Positions 47,591-59,321 of a DNA stretch of 64,000 bases are shown here, in pieces. Every line of letters starts with the position of its first letter. Position 1 is the first letter of the stretch. Under the pieces are notes generated by a model, which was given only the letters and a program-made list of their open reading frames with translations, had not been told where the DNA came from and did not search any database. This DNA is from JAWWPG01 sp963820035. GTDB taxonomy: Bacteria; Actinomycetota; Actinomycetes; Propionibacteriales; Nocardioidaceae. The stretch covers positions 508,034 through 572,033 of the forward strand of contig CAWFYK010000005.1 in assembly GCA_963820035.1 (NCBI GenBank). Direction: 5' to 3'. Made by a program: the position numbers and the translations under genes.

Positions 47591-48728
47591 TCATCGCTGT
47601 CCGGCTCGCCATCGAAGAAATTCGTTGTAAGCCTTGGCTGTATCCTGTTGAGGCACGCTTGTCCGGTTTTCTCGACGAGGAAATTTACGGAATTCTTCGG
47701 CTGTCGCATTGGTCGGCCAGCTTGCGGCGCCGCAGTCGCCGGCTGGGTTCTTGTCGAGCCAGTCCTGCGCGGGCTTGAAACGCTCCAGCCCGGCGACGCC
47801 GACCGTCAACACGGTATCCTTCCATTTCGGATGACGCGGCGGCCGCTGCAATCGCCCGATATTGCCGAACAACGCATCGACGAAACGCGCCACCCGCCTG
47901 TAGCGATCGCTTTCGGGCGGCCAGTTGTACACCATCAGCACGGTCGGAACCGCCAGGGCATAGACCTTGGCGTCTTTCGCCACGAGGTTCGGGTATTCTG
48001 CGTACGAGAAGGACGACGGCAGATAGATATCCTGCAGTGGCTTCGCATAGGGGATCTCCAGCAGATGGAATTTCCCCGCCTCGTTCTTGATGTTCTTGAT
48101 GACCGGGGCGCCCTTCGAAACGCTCGCGATCCACGCGTCCCGCTCGCCGCTGAGCAGCTTTTGCAGGCCGCCGTCGGGATCGGTTTGTGAATCGATATCG
48201 GCCTGGATGCCCATGCGGCGAAAGATGATGCGCGCCGCCGGCAAGCCGATGCTCCGTTCGGCGAAAACCTGCTTTCCCTGCAGATCCTGCAGGCTGCGGA
48301 TCTCCTGCCGGGCGACGATGTGAATGTCGTTGTGGAACAAGCGGGCGATGTACCGGACGCGCGTCGGCGATGTCGGTAATGTTGTATTCGGACTTCGCAA
48401 ACTCCAGCGCGTCGGTCGTAACAAATCCCATGTCGATGTTCTTCAGCCGGAGGATGTCGATGAGATTCTGGACCGAGCCCTTGCCGAGGATCGGCAACAC
48501 CCGGAGCTTGTCGCCATCGTCGAGCACCGAGGCCATGTCGGAGCCCATGATCGACATCGGCCCGCCGATCGGCGCCGTGATCACCGTGACCGTGCCGGCA
48601 TTGAGTTGATCGCGCTCGGGCAAATCTTTGGCCTGAGGCAGCTTGCGCGGCTGCGCATCGGCGATGCCTGCGAACGAAGCCAGCATGGTGCAAACGATGG
48701 CGGCGAAAATCATGCGCATGAAATTCAT
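47591..48728 (-). pseudogene. TAXI family TRAP transporter solute-binding protein, one frameshift
   Basis: Signal peptide MRMIFAAIVCTMLASFAGIA, then GTVTVITAPIGGPMSIMGSD and IDILRLKNIDMGFVTTDALE; after a shift near 48,370, HNDIHIVARQEIRSLQDLQG, GIQADIDSQTDPDGGLQKLL and PYAKPLQDIYLPSSFSYAEY. This is the TAXI-type periplasmic receptor pattern. No TRAP membrane subunit is adjacent, so it may be an orphan receptor or serve a distant permease. Expected length about 378 residues. Confidence 0.78.
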
Positions 48729-49009
48729 CCTGAGAAATTTTTGGATCGGGAAAATTAGGCAAGGCTAAGCGGGCAATGATGGCCGAATTGCGGAACTCGC
48801 CGATCCGCGCGACAAGCGCCGTGTGCATGGCCAGCACGATCGACCCTCGCGAGATGACCGCGGTCTCGGCAGCTCCGTGGTTGACGTGCCTGGACTTCGG
48901 GATCGGGGGTCATGATCGATCTTGCGGCGGCGCGCGGCTGAGGCGTCGCGCATCCCAGGAACCTTACTTTCAATCCCATGTTGTCCGCCTGCCAACAATG
49001 GAGGACATC
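48729..49009. other. Divergent promoter region between the TAXI and DUF892 genes
   Basis: No gene. An inverted pair or consensus promoter was not found with confidence. Confidence 0.4.
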
Positions 49010-49501
49010 ATGGCTGAGAAAGACCTCAACGAACTGTTTCTCGATACGCTCAAGGACATCTACTACGCCGAAAAACAGATCCTGAAGGCGCTGCCGAAAA
49101 TGGCGAAGGCCGCCAACTCGGACAAGCTGCGCGCCGCATTCGAAAAGCACCACGACGAGACCGAAGGACAGATCGAGCGCCTGGAAAAGATATTCGAACT
49201 GCTCGGCAAGGCCGCGCGCGGCAAGAAGTGCGATGCGATCGAGGGCATTCTCGATGAAGGCAAGGAGATCATGGAGGAGTACGCCGACACGCCCGCACTC
49301 GACGCCGGCCTGCTGGCTGCCGCGCAGGCGGTCGAGCATTACGAGATTTCACGCTACGGCACCCTGAAGGCGTGGGCCGGCAAGCTCGATAATCCGCAAG
49401 CCGTAAAACTGCTCGACCAGACCCTGGCCGAGGAGAAGAAGACCGACGAAAGCCTGACCAAGCTTGCCGAGACAGCAGTGAACTACGAGGCCGCGGCGTA
49501 G
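49010..49501 (+). CDS. DUF892 ferritin-like protein (YciE/YciF family)
   Basis: A 163-residue all-helical protein, MAEKDLNELFLDTLKDIYYA onward, with the metal-ligand pattern E-x2-H of ferritin-like folds: YYAEKQILKALPKMAKAANS, EKHHDETEGQIERLEKIFEL and AAAQAVEHYEISRYGTLKAW. Members are stress-induced and bind iron or manganese. GGAGG at 49000 precedes ATG 49010. Intact. Confidence 0.93.
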   Translation: MAEKDLNELFLDTLKDIYYAEKQILKALPKMAKAANSDKLRAAFEKHHDETEGQIERLEKIFELLGKAARGKKCDAIEGILDEGKEIMEEYADTPALDAGLLAAAQAVEHYEISRYGTLKAWAGKLDNPQAVKLLDQTLAEEKKTDESLTKLAETAVNYEAAA

Positions 49502-49955
49502 AGCCGGTAGCCGGGGCGGCGGCGCTGGTGTTTCCATGGCAATCGTCGCCGACCGCTTGCTGGGGATACCGCAGGCCGCAATGATGTCGTCGCCGCCGGG
49601 GGAGGCCCGTCGCCACGCCCGCCGTCACCATCGTTACTTTTTCACAACCGGAATGGAATAAAAAAGCCCCGCCAACCCCGTCTCGGGGGATTCGGCGGGG
49701 CTCGAGTTCGACGTTGCGGGGGAAGGAACGCCGATAACGGGGAAATCCGCACGGCGGCCGATCGTTCCTGCGGTCGCGTGCGCGGCTTTGCGCCGACCCG
49801 GCACTGCGCGAAAGCGCGACGGGCAAAGAACGCTGGCCAGGTAGTAGTTTTACGAGGTCAAACAAATATTTGCGCGGCGGGCTCCAGCGTAAGCAAACGT
49901 TTAGCCCCCGTCCGTAAAATGCTGGCATCAACTTTTGTATTAATCGTGGTTAGTC
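49502..49955. other. Intergenic stretch containing an orphan terminator
   Basis: No protein gene is supported. The segment 49,703-49,950 lies upstream (minus-strand sense) of the terminator at 49,656 and could encode a small RNA. An AT-richer stretch at 49,845-49,945 may hold promoters. Confidence 0.5.
49656..49702 (-). terminator. Rho-independent terminator on the minus strand
   Basis: On the minus strand GAGCCCCGCC pairs with GGCGGGGCT and is followed by TTTTTT; the inner part CCCCGAGACGGGG can also pair. No minus-strand protein gene ends nearby. Confidence 0.8.
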
Positions 49956-50514
49956 ATGCGCCTTCTGCCGATGAGAGAGCCGGAGAGGTCCTGGCGGTCG
50001 GTCAAGGGCCAATGGAAGAAGGACGCCGAAAGCGTCGGCGAGGACTTTTCGACCTTTTCGACGGGAAGCTTCGCGGCCTACGACGGCCTGACCAAGGAAG
50101 GCGATCATCCCAGCCTGTACTGCCTTTCCGACGGCGAGCGGGTTCATGCGGCCTGCCAGGTCAGCCGACTGATGATGAGCAAATTCCCGTCGCCGATCCT
50201 GCGGGCGCGCTTCATCGTGGTGTCGCCGATCTATGAGTTGGGGATCGCAGACGCCGGCCAATACGCCCAGATGATGGTGGCGCTGTTCTCCGGCATCGTA
50301 TGGTTGTCGAGGGACACCATGGCGGCCAGCCACATCCGGTTTTTCCTGAAGAGCCCGGGAGATTCGCAGTATTTCGCGGCGCTGCAGGTCTCGACGACCG
50401 GGCACGCTGTTTTCGAAGTTCACGATCGACGGCGCGCTGATCGAGTGCAGCCTCGCGGAAGAGGAGATGGCGGAACAACCGTCTGATGCCGCTGCTGTCT
50501 TAACCTTGCGATAA
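49956..50514 (+). pseudogene. Conserved hypothetical protein (one frameshift)
   Basis: ATG 49956 encodes MRLLPMREPERSWRSVKGQW, then FSTGSFAAYDGLTKEGDHPS and IVVSPIYELGIADAGQYAQM. An extra base near 50,400 shifts the frame; corrected, it continues TLFSKFTIDGALIECSLAEE and ends at 50514, about 185 residues. Soluble, no motif recognised. It precedes the cyclic-di-GMP gene by about 65 bases, so a shared role is possible but unproven. Confidence 0.55.
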
Positions 50515-50578
50515 CTCACTTTGCTAACGCCCCTTTGGGTTGTGTTCCCTACAACAAGCGCCTGTGGGGGCAGCGGAA

Positions 50579-53307
50579 ATGCTGAATAATTCATCGCAAG
50601 ACGTCATCGCGGAGGGCCGGCCGCGGTTCGGCCGCGGCATGCCGTGGCGGATCAGGCTGAGTGCAATCCAGTGGCTGATCCTCAGTGCGGCGGTGCTGGT
50701 GACCGCGATCATGCTCGGCACCGGCTATTTCGCGCTGCAATACCGCGAGCGGGCGCTGGAAGTCGCCGAACGCGAACTCAACAACAGCGCACTGCTGCTG
50801 TCCCGGCATTTCGACCAGCAACTGAGCGATCTCCAGCACGTCCAGGAAGACTTCGTGACCGGCCTGCGGGCGGACGGGATCCACACCGCCGACGACTTCG
50901 AAAGCAGGATGTCGACGTTGAGCGCGCACGAGATGCTGCGCACGCAAGCTGTCGGTGCTGCCGCATGTCGGCGCCCTGAATCTCTGGAGCGTCAAGGGCT
51001 GGCTGATCAATTCGTCCAAGATGTGGCCGGTGGCGGACAGGACCATCACGGACCGGCGCTACTACCAGGAGTTCATGTCGGGCAGGCCGACGCCCGATGT
51101 GATCGTCGAGCCGGTCATGAGCAAGGTGACCAAGGTCTGGACGACGGTGTTTGCGCGAAAGATCACCGGCCGCCAGGGCGAGATCATCGGCTTTGCCGTC
51201 CGCGGCGTCGAACCTTCCCACTTCGAGAACTTCGTCGCATCGCTGGCGCTGGACAACGACACCGCGATTTCGATGATTCACCGCGACGGCACCATCATCG
51301 CCCGTTACCCGAAGGACGACAGGCTGATCGGCCAGCAACGTCGCCGGTACGGACGCGTTTCAGCGCGCGCTGGCGCTGGATGGCAATATTTCGGGACGCT
51401 TCATCAGCGCAAGACTGTCGGAGGACAAGGTCGGCGCGGTCAAGGCGCTGACGCATTTCCCGATCCTGATCGTCGCGACCACCCGAACGTCGACCGCACT
51501 CGCCGACTGGCGGGCGCAAACCAGGCTGCAATTTTTCGCGGCAGCGCTGGCGATCGTCGTCGTGATCGGCATGGTGTTCCTGATCGTGCGCCAGCTGCGC
51601 CACCAGCATGCCGCCGCGCAGCGCAAGCTCTCGGAGAAGAGCCAGCATCTCGATACCGCCATCAACAACATGACGCAGGGCCTGCTGCTGTTCGATTCCG
51701 CAGGCCGGCTCGTGATCTGCAACCAGCGATATATCGACATGTTCGGCCTCTCGACCGACGTGGTCAAACCCGGCTGCCATTTGCGCGACCTGATCCGGCA
51801 TCGTCAGGAGCGCGGCTCCTTTGTCGGCGACGTCGACGCCTATTGCGCCCGGTTTCTCGATCCCGACGGACAGCCTGGTGCAGGACACCGTGACCTCGAC
51901 GCCGGACGGGCGCACGATCCGGCTGATCTACAAGCGGTCGCCGGACGGCGGCTGGGCCACGACACTGGAAGACGTCACCGAAGGGCGGCGCGATCAGGCC
52001 AGGATCGAACATCTGGCCCATTACGATGCGCTGACCAATCTGCCGAACCGGTCGCTGTTCCAGCGCCATGCCGAAGGGATTGCTGCGGGAAACCGCGGGG
52101 CGCGCAGTTCGCGATCCTCTATATCGACATCGACGAGTTCAAGCGCATCAACGACACGCTGGGACATCTGATCGGCGACGAGTTCCTGAAGGGCGTCGCG
52201 GAGCGGCTGCGCCAGTCGGTCGGGCCGGAGGATTTCATCGCCCGCCTCGGCGGCGACGAATTCGCCATCCTGCAGCACGGCATCGACGAGCGCCGAGGAC
52301 GTTCAGGCGCTGGTCGCGCGGATCTATCAGGCGCTGCGAACGCCGTTCGACTGCCACGGCCACCAGTTTTCCAGCGACGCCAGCATCGGCATTGCGATCG
52401 CCCCGCGCGACGGCTCGGACCTGTTCGACCTTCTGAAGAACGCCGATCTGGCGATGTACGCGGCGAAGGCCGCCGGCCGCAGGACCTATCGCTTCTTCGA
52501 TCCCGCGATGGAGCAGCAGGCCAATCATCGCCGCGAGCTGGAGGCGGATTTGCGCACGGCGCTGGCGGAAGGCGCGTTCGAACTGCACTACCAGCCGCAG
52601 GTCGATCTGCGGCAGCGACCGTGTCGCCGGCTGCGAGGCGCTGTTGCGCTGGCGGCATCCGGTGCGCGGCATGGTCTCGCCGGCCGACTTCGTGCCGGTC
52701 GCCGAGGAAACCGGCCTGATCGAGGAGATCGGGCAGTGGGTATTGCGCACCGCCTGCGCCGAAGCCGCGACCTGGCCGGCCAATGTCCGCATCGCCGTCA
52801 ACGTCTCGCCGATCCAGTTCCGTTCGGAAACGCTGTCGCTCAAGGTCGCGTCCATCCTCGCCGAGACCGGGCTCGACCCGCGCCGGCTGGAGCTCGAGAT
52901 CACCGAAGCCGTTCTGATCGCGGACGACGACGCGGCGCTGGCGACGCTGAACCAGCTTCGCGCGCTCGGGGTTCACATCGCGCTCGACGATTTCGGAACC
53001 GGCTATTCCTCGCTGCAATATCTGCAGCGATTTCCCGTTCGACAAGATCAAGATCGACCGCTCCTTCGTCAAGGAAGTGACGCGCAATTCCTCCTCGGCC
53101 TCGATCATCCGCGCGGTGGTGAGCATCGCCGCCGACCGCAACATGATCACGACCGCGGAAGGTGTCGAGACCCTGCAGCAGCGCGAGACCGTGCAGAATC
53201 TCGGATGCACCCAGATGCAGGGTTTTCTGTTCAGCGCGGCGCGTCCGGCGCAGGAAATTCGCGAGCTGCTGGCGGCGGGGAAGGCGGGCGTCGAGGACGC
53301 GGCGTGA
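50579..53307 (+). pseudogene. Sensor diguanylate cyclase/phosphodiesterase (Cache-PAS-GGDEF-EAL), many frameshifts
   Basis: Corrected order: membrane span (LSAIQWLILSAAVLVTAIML), periplasmic Cache-type domain (WPVADRTITDRRYYQEFMSG, DNDTAISMIHRDGTIIARYP), second span (LAIVVVIGMVFLIVRQLRHQ), PAS (LDTAINNMTQGLLLFDSAGR), GGDEF with intact signature ARLGGDEFAILQ, and EAL with CEALLRWRHPVRG and DDFGTGYSSLQYLQRFP. About eight shifts (near 50,945, 51,335, 51,865, 52,090, 52,285, 52,615 and 53,035) are nearly all one-base insertions. Both catalytic motifs look active. It would make and break cyclic di-GMP in response to an external ligand. Confidence 0.85.
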
Positions 53308-53353
53308 GTCTGGGGCCGGAAGGCCGGCAGGGATCGTTTCCGGATCTGCGTGC

Positions 53354-55817
53354 CTACCGGCGCGCCTCGGAAATCGCCTTCCGCAGAATCCGCGACAGCA
53401 CTTCCACCGAATAGGGTTTCTGGATCAGCTCGAAGCCGCGGTGGGCGTTCTCCGCCAGCACGTTGCTGTAGCCGCTGGTCAACACCACGGGCAGGCCGGG
53501 ATAGCGCTCGCGCACGATGCCGGCGAGTTCGACGCCGTTCATCCCGGGCATGATGACGTCGGAAAACACCAGGTCGGCGGAAAACTCGTCCTCGGCAAGG
53601 ATCGCCAGCGCCGCATCCGCGCTGGCGACGCGACGGACCGTGTATCCGAGGTCTTCCAGCAGCTCGGTCGAGAATTGTCCGACGTCGTCATTGTCCTCGA
53701 CCACGAGCACGCGGTAGCCGCGGCCGCGCGCGGCGGGTTCGCTGCCGGTCGCGGCGGCCTTGACGGCATCGGCCGGCGCCGCGGCCTGCGGCAGGTAGAT
53801 CGTGAAGGTCGCGCCCTGGCCGGCCTCGCTCGTGACCGCGATGTCGCCGTCGGATTGCTTGGCAAAGCCGAACGCCTGGCTGAGGCCGAGGCCGGTGCCC
53901 TTGCCGACTTCCTTGGTGGTGAAGAACGGCTCGAAGATGGTCTCGAGCAGGGCGGGCGCAATGCCGGCGCCGGTGTCGGTCACGGTGATGGCGACGAAGT
54001 CGCCGGCGCGGGCGGACTGGGCGCGGAGCGGGGGAATGGCGGCCACTTTCCGGACCCGGATGGTCAGCCGGCCTTCGCCGTCCATGGCGTCGCGGCTGTT
54101 GACGGCAAGGTTGATCATCGCGGTTTCGAACTGGGCGACGTCGGCGATCGCAAAGCAATCGAGGTCGGCAATGTCGACGTCGATCCGGATCCGGCCGCCG
54201 ACCAGCGGACGGATCAGTTGCGCCACCGCCTCGACCTGGGTGCCGACATCGAAAACCTGCGGCTTCAGCGGCTGCCGACGGGCGAAAGCCAGCAACTGCC
54301 CGGTCAGCTTGGAGGCCCGCTCCACGGTTTCGCCGATCGCATCGATGTAACGCCGCCGCCGCTCTTCCGGCAGTTCGCGGCGGCGCAGGAAGTCGGTCGC
54401 GGACCGGATGATGGTCAGCAGATTGTTGAAATCGTGCGCCACGCCGCCGGTCAATTGTCCGACCGCTTCCATCTTCTGCGACTGGCGCAGCGCTTCCTCG
54501 CCCTGCCGCCGCTCGGTGACGTCGACGGCATCGGGCACCGCGCCGATGATCGCGCCGTGCTGATCGCGCAACGGGCGCATCGCAAAATCGAAATAACGCT
54601 CGCCGATCGGCAGCTGCAACCGCATCTCGATCCGGACCTCTTCGCCCCGCATGACCGCGACAAAGGCGTCGTGAACGGCGTCGCGCATGCCTTCGGTGCC
54701 GGAAAACCACGGGGTTTCCCAGAACGGCTTGCCGATGACGTCGCCGGCGTCGGCGCGGATTCCGGCCAGCGCCGTCTTGTTGGCATACAGCAGGTCGCCG
54801 TGCTGGTTGAGCAGCGCCTGATACTGATGGCTGGTCTCGAGGATCGCGCGCATCTGGGCTTCGTTGGATTCCAGCTGCGCGGTTCGCTCGGCGATCCGCA
54901 TTTCGAGGATGTCGTTCAGCCGGCGCAGATCGTGCTCGGCCTGCTTGGCCGCGGTGATGTCATGGGCGACGCCGATGAAGCCGATATGGCTGCCGGTCGG
55001 ATCCCAGCGCGGCTGGGATTCCGAGCGCAGCCAGCGCCATTCGCCCGCGGCGTCGCTGGTAGCGCGCCTCCAGCACGAACGGCTTGAGCGAAGCCTCGCC
55101 GGCGATCGATTCCTGCACGACCCGTTGCTGGTCGTCCGGGTGAAGCCGCTTGCGCCAGTCGAACGCGATGGCTTCCTCGAACGGCAGCCCGAGGAAATCG
55201 ACATAGGCCTGGTTGGCGAAGGAGCGCGTGCGGTCGAGCTTGGTGACCCAGATCGGCACCGGCGCGCTGTCGGCGATCAGCCGGAAGCGCTGCTCGCTTT
55301 CGCGCAGCTTCTCCTGGGCCAGCATGCGGTCGGTGGAATCGATATGCGCGCCGACCAGCCGCAACGCGCGCCCGTTGCTGTCGCGTTCGATCTTGGCGAC
55401 GACATCGATCCAGCGCGTCTGGCCGTCGCTCGGCCGCACGATGCGGTAGGTGGCGGAATAATCCTCGTCGCGGCCGGCGAGCGCATCGAGGAACTGTTGG
55501 ACCGTGCGCTCGCGATCGTCGGGATGGATACGGTCGACCCAGTCTTCGTGGGTTTCGTTGGCCGCATCCGGCGGCAGGCCATGGATGATGAGATATTCCG
55601 GCGAGCGGCGGTTCTTGAACCCGTCGCGGAAGTCGACTTCGACCCCGCCGACGCGGGCGATCCGCTGGATCCGCGCCAGTTCGGCTTCGCGCTCCTGCAG
55701 GGCGCGATGGGCGTGATCGCGTTCGCTGGCGATCTCCTCCAGATGTTGCCGCAATCGTTCGGCGGCGGCAGCGTCGGGTAGGACGGAAATGTCGGGAGGG
55801 GTCATGCGGGCCGTCAA
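53354..55817 (-). pseudogene. PAS-domain hybrid histidine kinase, one frameshift
   Basis: About 820 residues, soluble. A leading coiled coil (RLRQHLEEIASERDHAHRAL) precedes three or four PAS/PAC domains, the phospho-acceptor motif QLTGGVAHDFNNLLTIIRSA, an ATPase domain with DTGAGIAPALLETIFEPFFT and GTGLGLSQAFGFAKQSDGD, and a C-terminal receiver (VLVVEDNDDVGQFSTELLED, with Asp in LVFSDVIMPGMNG). The shift near 55,055 lies in a PAS domain. The signal is unknown; the class resembles rhizobial light/redox hybrid kinases but no LOV cysteine motif is seen. Confidence 0.85.
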
Positions 55818-55861
55818 CCTTTGCCGGCACTCTCACACGGGAAGCAGCGCGTTTGCCAGCT

Positions 55862-56632
55862 TCATTTGCCTTTCGGCGGCCTGCAATTATAGGCCCTGCG
55901 GAACCCGGCCGCCTGCGCGTCGTCCTCGGAACAAAACCAGCGATCCGGGTTGGTCAGGCCCGGGTAACTTCGGCAGGCCTGCAGATGATAGATGCCGAGA
56001 TTGCCGGTGACGCGGGCGCGGACGGCGTATTTGCCCTTGATGCTGCAACTCGCCGGCATCGCGAGATCCTCGGGGAACAGGGCCTCGCGGATTTCGCGGT
56101 CGCGGTCGGCGCGGCAGGATGCGCCGAGCAGGGCGGCGTCCTTGCGGCCGATGCGGAACTCGCGCGGTGCGACGAAGCAGCCCTTCCAGAGGCCCTGGCG
56201 CTCGTCTTTGGCGCGGGCTTCGTCCGCCTGGAAGCGTCCGCCGGCGGCGCCCTCGACGTTCAGGGCAAGACCCTTGCGGACCAGCAACTGGCCGAGGCTG
56301 ATGGTCTCGCCCTCGACCTTGCAGGCGCCGACGCGCCGTTTCTTGAAAGCAGGGTCGGCGCCCAGATCATCGCAGCGAACCTGTTTGCCGTCGATCAGCC
56401 TGGCCAGCTGGTCGCGCGCCTCGATACCGCAGGTCCAGCTGTCGGCGTGCTCGTCGATGCAGAGTTGATCGACGGCGGGCGCCTCGATGCCGTCGAGCCG
56501 GTAGGTGACGTTGCCGATCTGAAGCGTGCCGCCGTCGCGGATGATGGCCGTGGCGGCCCAGCTCGGGCTGGCCTGAAGCACGATCGACAGCAATGCCGCA
56601 ACCGGAAAAATTCGTGACCGCATCTGTTTCAT
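55862..56632 (-). CDS. Secreted thermonuclease-like (SNase domain) protein
   Basis: A 256-residue protein with a signal peptide (MRSRIFPVAALLSIVLQASP, cleavage near SWA) and an SNase-like barrel: GGTLQIGNVTYRLDGIEAPA, RDQLARLIDGKQVRC and GQLLVRKGLALNVEG, with RLDGIEAP as the family motif. The C-terminal ~90 residues are extra and carry six cysteines. Intact. Start at 56632 (MKQ) or 56623 (MRS); neither has a strong binding site. Key catalytic residues of staphylococcal nuclease are only partly conserved, so activity is uncertain. Confidence 0.8.
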   Translation of the reverse strand: MKQMRSRIFPVAALLSIVLQASPSWAATAIIRDGGTLQIGNVTYRLDGIEAPAVDQLCIDEHADSWTCGIEARDQLARLIDGKQVRCDDLGADPAFKKRRVGACKVEGETISLGQLLVRKGLALNVEGAAGGRFQADEARAKDERQGLWKGCFVAPREFRIGRKDAALLGASCRADRDREIREALFPEDLAMPASCSIKGKYAVRARVTGNLGIYHLQACRSYPGLTNPDRWFCSEDDAQAAGFRRAYNCRPPKGK

Positions 56633-56831
56633 TTTCAAATCAATTCCACACCGGCACGCCGCCGTTCTAGCATAAGGGGAGGTGATTGAACCAAGGCGCT
56701 GGCGCATCGATCGCGCAGGCCGCAGGTTGGGGAAAACCGTCGGGGCAGGGTGCATCCACTGCGCCGAACGGCGCATTGACTTGATGAGAACAAAATAGAA
56801 CATGAGTCCGTCGCCAAACACGGAAAGCGCC

Positions 56832-57043
56832 ATGTCGTCCTCTCCACAGCCGAAATCCGAACAGCACGACGAACTGGAAATCAGCGGTGGATCAGGCCAT
56901 TTCAGCCTGCGGCGGCGATACTGCGGGCGACGATCCGCGCGCTGATCGTCGCCAATGAATATCTGGAAACCGAGGTCGGCGAGCTGATGAAGGCGGTATC
57001 CCATGCCTATGCGCGGGGTCGGTTCAACGCCTATTCCGGGTGA
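56832..57043 (+). pseudogene. Small hypothetical protein (frameshifted)
   Basis: ATG 56832 encodes MSSSPQPKSEQHDELEISGG; after a shift near 56,905 the reading QPAAAILRATIRALIVANEY, then LETEVGELMKAVSHAYARGR and FNAYSG runs to a stop at 57041-57043. About 70 residues, helical C-terminal half. Not recognised. Confidence 0.45.
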
Positions 57044-57181
57044 CCGGCCGCCTTCCGGCGCGACGCGGCCGACACGAGACCGTTGCCTCCATCGATTTTT
57101 GCTGTACGACGGGTTTGTTACCCGCGTCCCGCATGTCATATGGCGGGTGAGGATCCTGCCCAAAGCTCAAGCAAGAAGAAC

Positions 57182-59199
57182 ATGTTCAAACGAATTCTGA
57201 TCGCAAATCGCGGCGAGATCGCCTGCCGGGTCATCAAGACTGCGCGCCTGATGGGGATCGAGACGGTCGCGGTGTATTCCGAGGCCGACCGCGATGCGCT
57301 TCATGTCGAAATGGCCGATGAGGCCGTGCTGATCGGCCCGCCGGCAGCGGCGGAGAGCTATCTTCTGATCGACAGGATCGTCGAGGCCTGCCGCAAGACC
57401 GGCGCCGAGGCGGTGCATCCCGGCTACGGCTTCCTGTCCGAGCGCGAGGCGTTTCCGCGCGAGCTTGCCAAGGCGGGCATCGTCTTCATCGGCCCCAATC
57501 CGGGCGCCATCGCCGCGATGGGCGACAAGATCGAATCCAAGAAGGCCGCCGCCAAGGCCAAGGTCTCGACCGTGCCGGGGCATCTCGGCGTCATCGAGGA
57601 CGAAAAGCACGCGGTGAAGATCGCCGACGAGATCGGCTATCCCGTGATGATCAAGGCCTCCGCCGGCGGCGGCGGCAAGGGCATGCGGATCGCGCATTCG
57701 AAGAGCGAGGTCGCCGAAGGCTTCAACGTCTCCAAGGCCGAGGCAAAATCCTCGTTCGGCGACGACCGCGTCTTCATCGAAAAATTCATCGTCGATCCCC
57801 GCCACATCGAAATCCAGGTGCTCGGCGACAAGCATGGCAACGTGATCTATCTCGGCGAGCGCGAATGTTCGATCCAGCGCCGCAACCAGAAGGTCATCGA
57901 GGAGGCGCCGTCGCCGCTGCTCGACGAGACCACCCGCCGCAAGATGGGCGAGCAGGCGGTGTCGCTGGCGAAAGCCGTGAACTACGATTCCGCCGGCACG
58001 GTCGAATTCGTCGCCGGCCAGGACAAGAGCTTCTACTTCCTGGAGATGAACACCCGCCTGCAGGTCGAGCATCCCGTCACCGAACTGATCACCGGCATCG
58101 ACCTCGTCGAGCAGATGATCCGGGTCGCCGCCGGCGAGAAGCTTGTCGATCGCGCAGAAGGACGTCACGCTGACCGGCTGGGCGGTGGAATCGCGCGTCT
58201 ATGCCGAGGATCCGTTCCGCAACTTCCTGCCGTCGATCGGCCGTCTGGTGAAATACCGTCCGCCCGCGGAAGCGAGCCAGGACGGCATCACCATCCGCAA
58301 CGATACCGGCGTGCAGGAAGGCGGCGAAATCTCGATCCATTACGATCCGATGATCGCAAAACTCGTCACGCATGCGCCGTCGCGGGCGGCTGCGATCGAG
58401 GCGCAGTCCGACCGCGCTGGACGCGTTTTACGTCGACGGCATCAGGCACAACATCCCGTTCCTGTCGGCGCTGATGAACCATCCGCGCTGGCGCGAGGGC
58501 AAGCTGTCCACCGGCTTCATCGCCGAGGAATTTCCGAAGGGCTTTTCGGCGCGTCCGCCGGAAGGCGAGATTGCGCGGCGGCTGGCGGCGGTGGGAGCCG
58601 CGATCGATCATGTGCTCGGCGAGCGCAAGCGGCAGATTTCCGGACAGATGAACGGCCGGCTGGTGCAGCGCGAGCGCCGCCGCGCGGTGTGGCTCGATCG
58701 CGAGGAAATCGCTCTCGACGTGGCGCGCGAGGCCGAGGGCATCGCGGTGCGCTTCATCGGCGCCGACGGCCTGCCGGGCAATCCGCACAATCTGGTCTCG
58801 GCCTGGACGCCGGGCGAGCCGGTCTGGCAGGGCACCATCGACGGCCACTTCGTGGCGATGCAGGTGCGCGCGATCCCGAACGGCATCCGCCTGGCGCATC
58901 AGGGCTTTGAAGTCGCGGTCAACGTCTTCACCGAAAGCGAGGCCGCCGCCGCCCGGCTGATGCCGGTGACGTCGGCCGCCGACACCGGCAAGAAGCTGCT
59001 GTGCCCGATGCCGGGGCTCGTGGTGTCGATCGCCGTCAGCGAAGGGCAGGAGGTCAAGTCGGGCGAGACGCTGGCCGTGGTCGAGGCGATGAAGATGCAG
59101 AACGTGCTGCGCGCCGAGCGCGACGGCACGGTGAAGAAGATCCACGCCGCGGCCGGCGCGACGCTGGCGGTGGACGCGCTGATATTGGAGTTTGCGTAA
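57182..59199 (+). pseudogene. pccA: Acetyl/propionyl-CoA carboxylase alpha subunit, two frameshifts
   Basis: Biotin-dependent carboxylase: biotin carboxylase domain (FKRILIANRGEIACRVIKTA; ATP-grasp ASAGGGGKGMRIAHSKSEVA; EMNTRLQVEHPVTELITGID), a BT linker domain, and a C-terminal biotinyl domain with the biotin lysine in VVEAMKMQNVLRAERDGTVK. One-base insertions near 58,146 and 58,412 break it; corrected it has about 670 residues, the usual PccA length. It carboxylates propionyl-CoA with a beta subunit, which is not in the window. A palindromic repeat begins 12 bases after the stop. Confidence 0.92.
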
Positions 59200-59210
59200 C
59201 GCTCCCGTTT

Positions 59211-59300
59211 CGTCATTGCGAGGGCGTCAGCGACGAAGCAATCCATCGTGCGGCGAGGGAAGATGGATTGCTTCCGCTCGCGGCTACGCTCGCAATGACG
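59211..59300. repeat. Palindromic intergenic repeat, second Bradyrhizobium type
   Basis: Perfect 12-bp inverted ends CGTCATTGCGAG (59211-59222) and CTCGCAATGACG (59289-59300) enclose a second perfect pair, GCAATCCATC and GATGGATTGC. Such elements are abundant in Bradyrhizobium (recalled, not searched). It lies between pccA and the next gene of the same direction. Confidence 0.85.
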
Positions 59301-59321
59301 GCGGATAGAACTGAGGTCACC

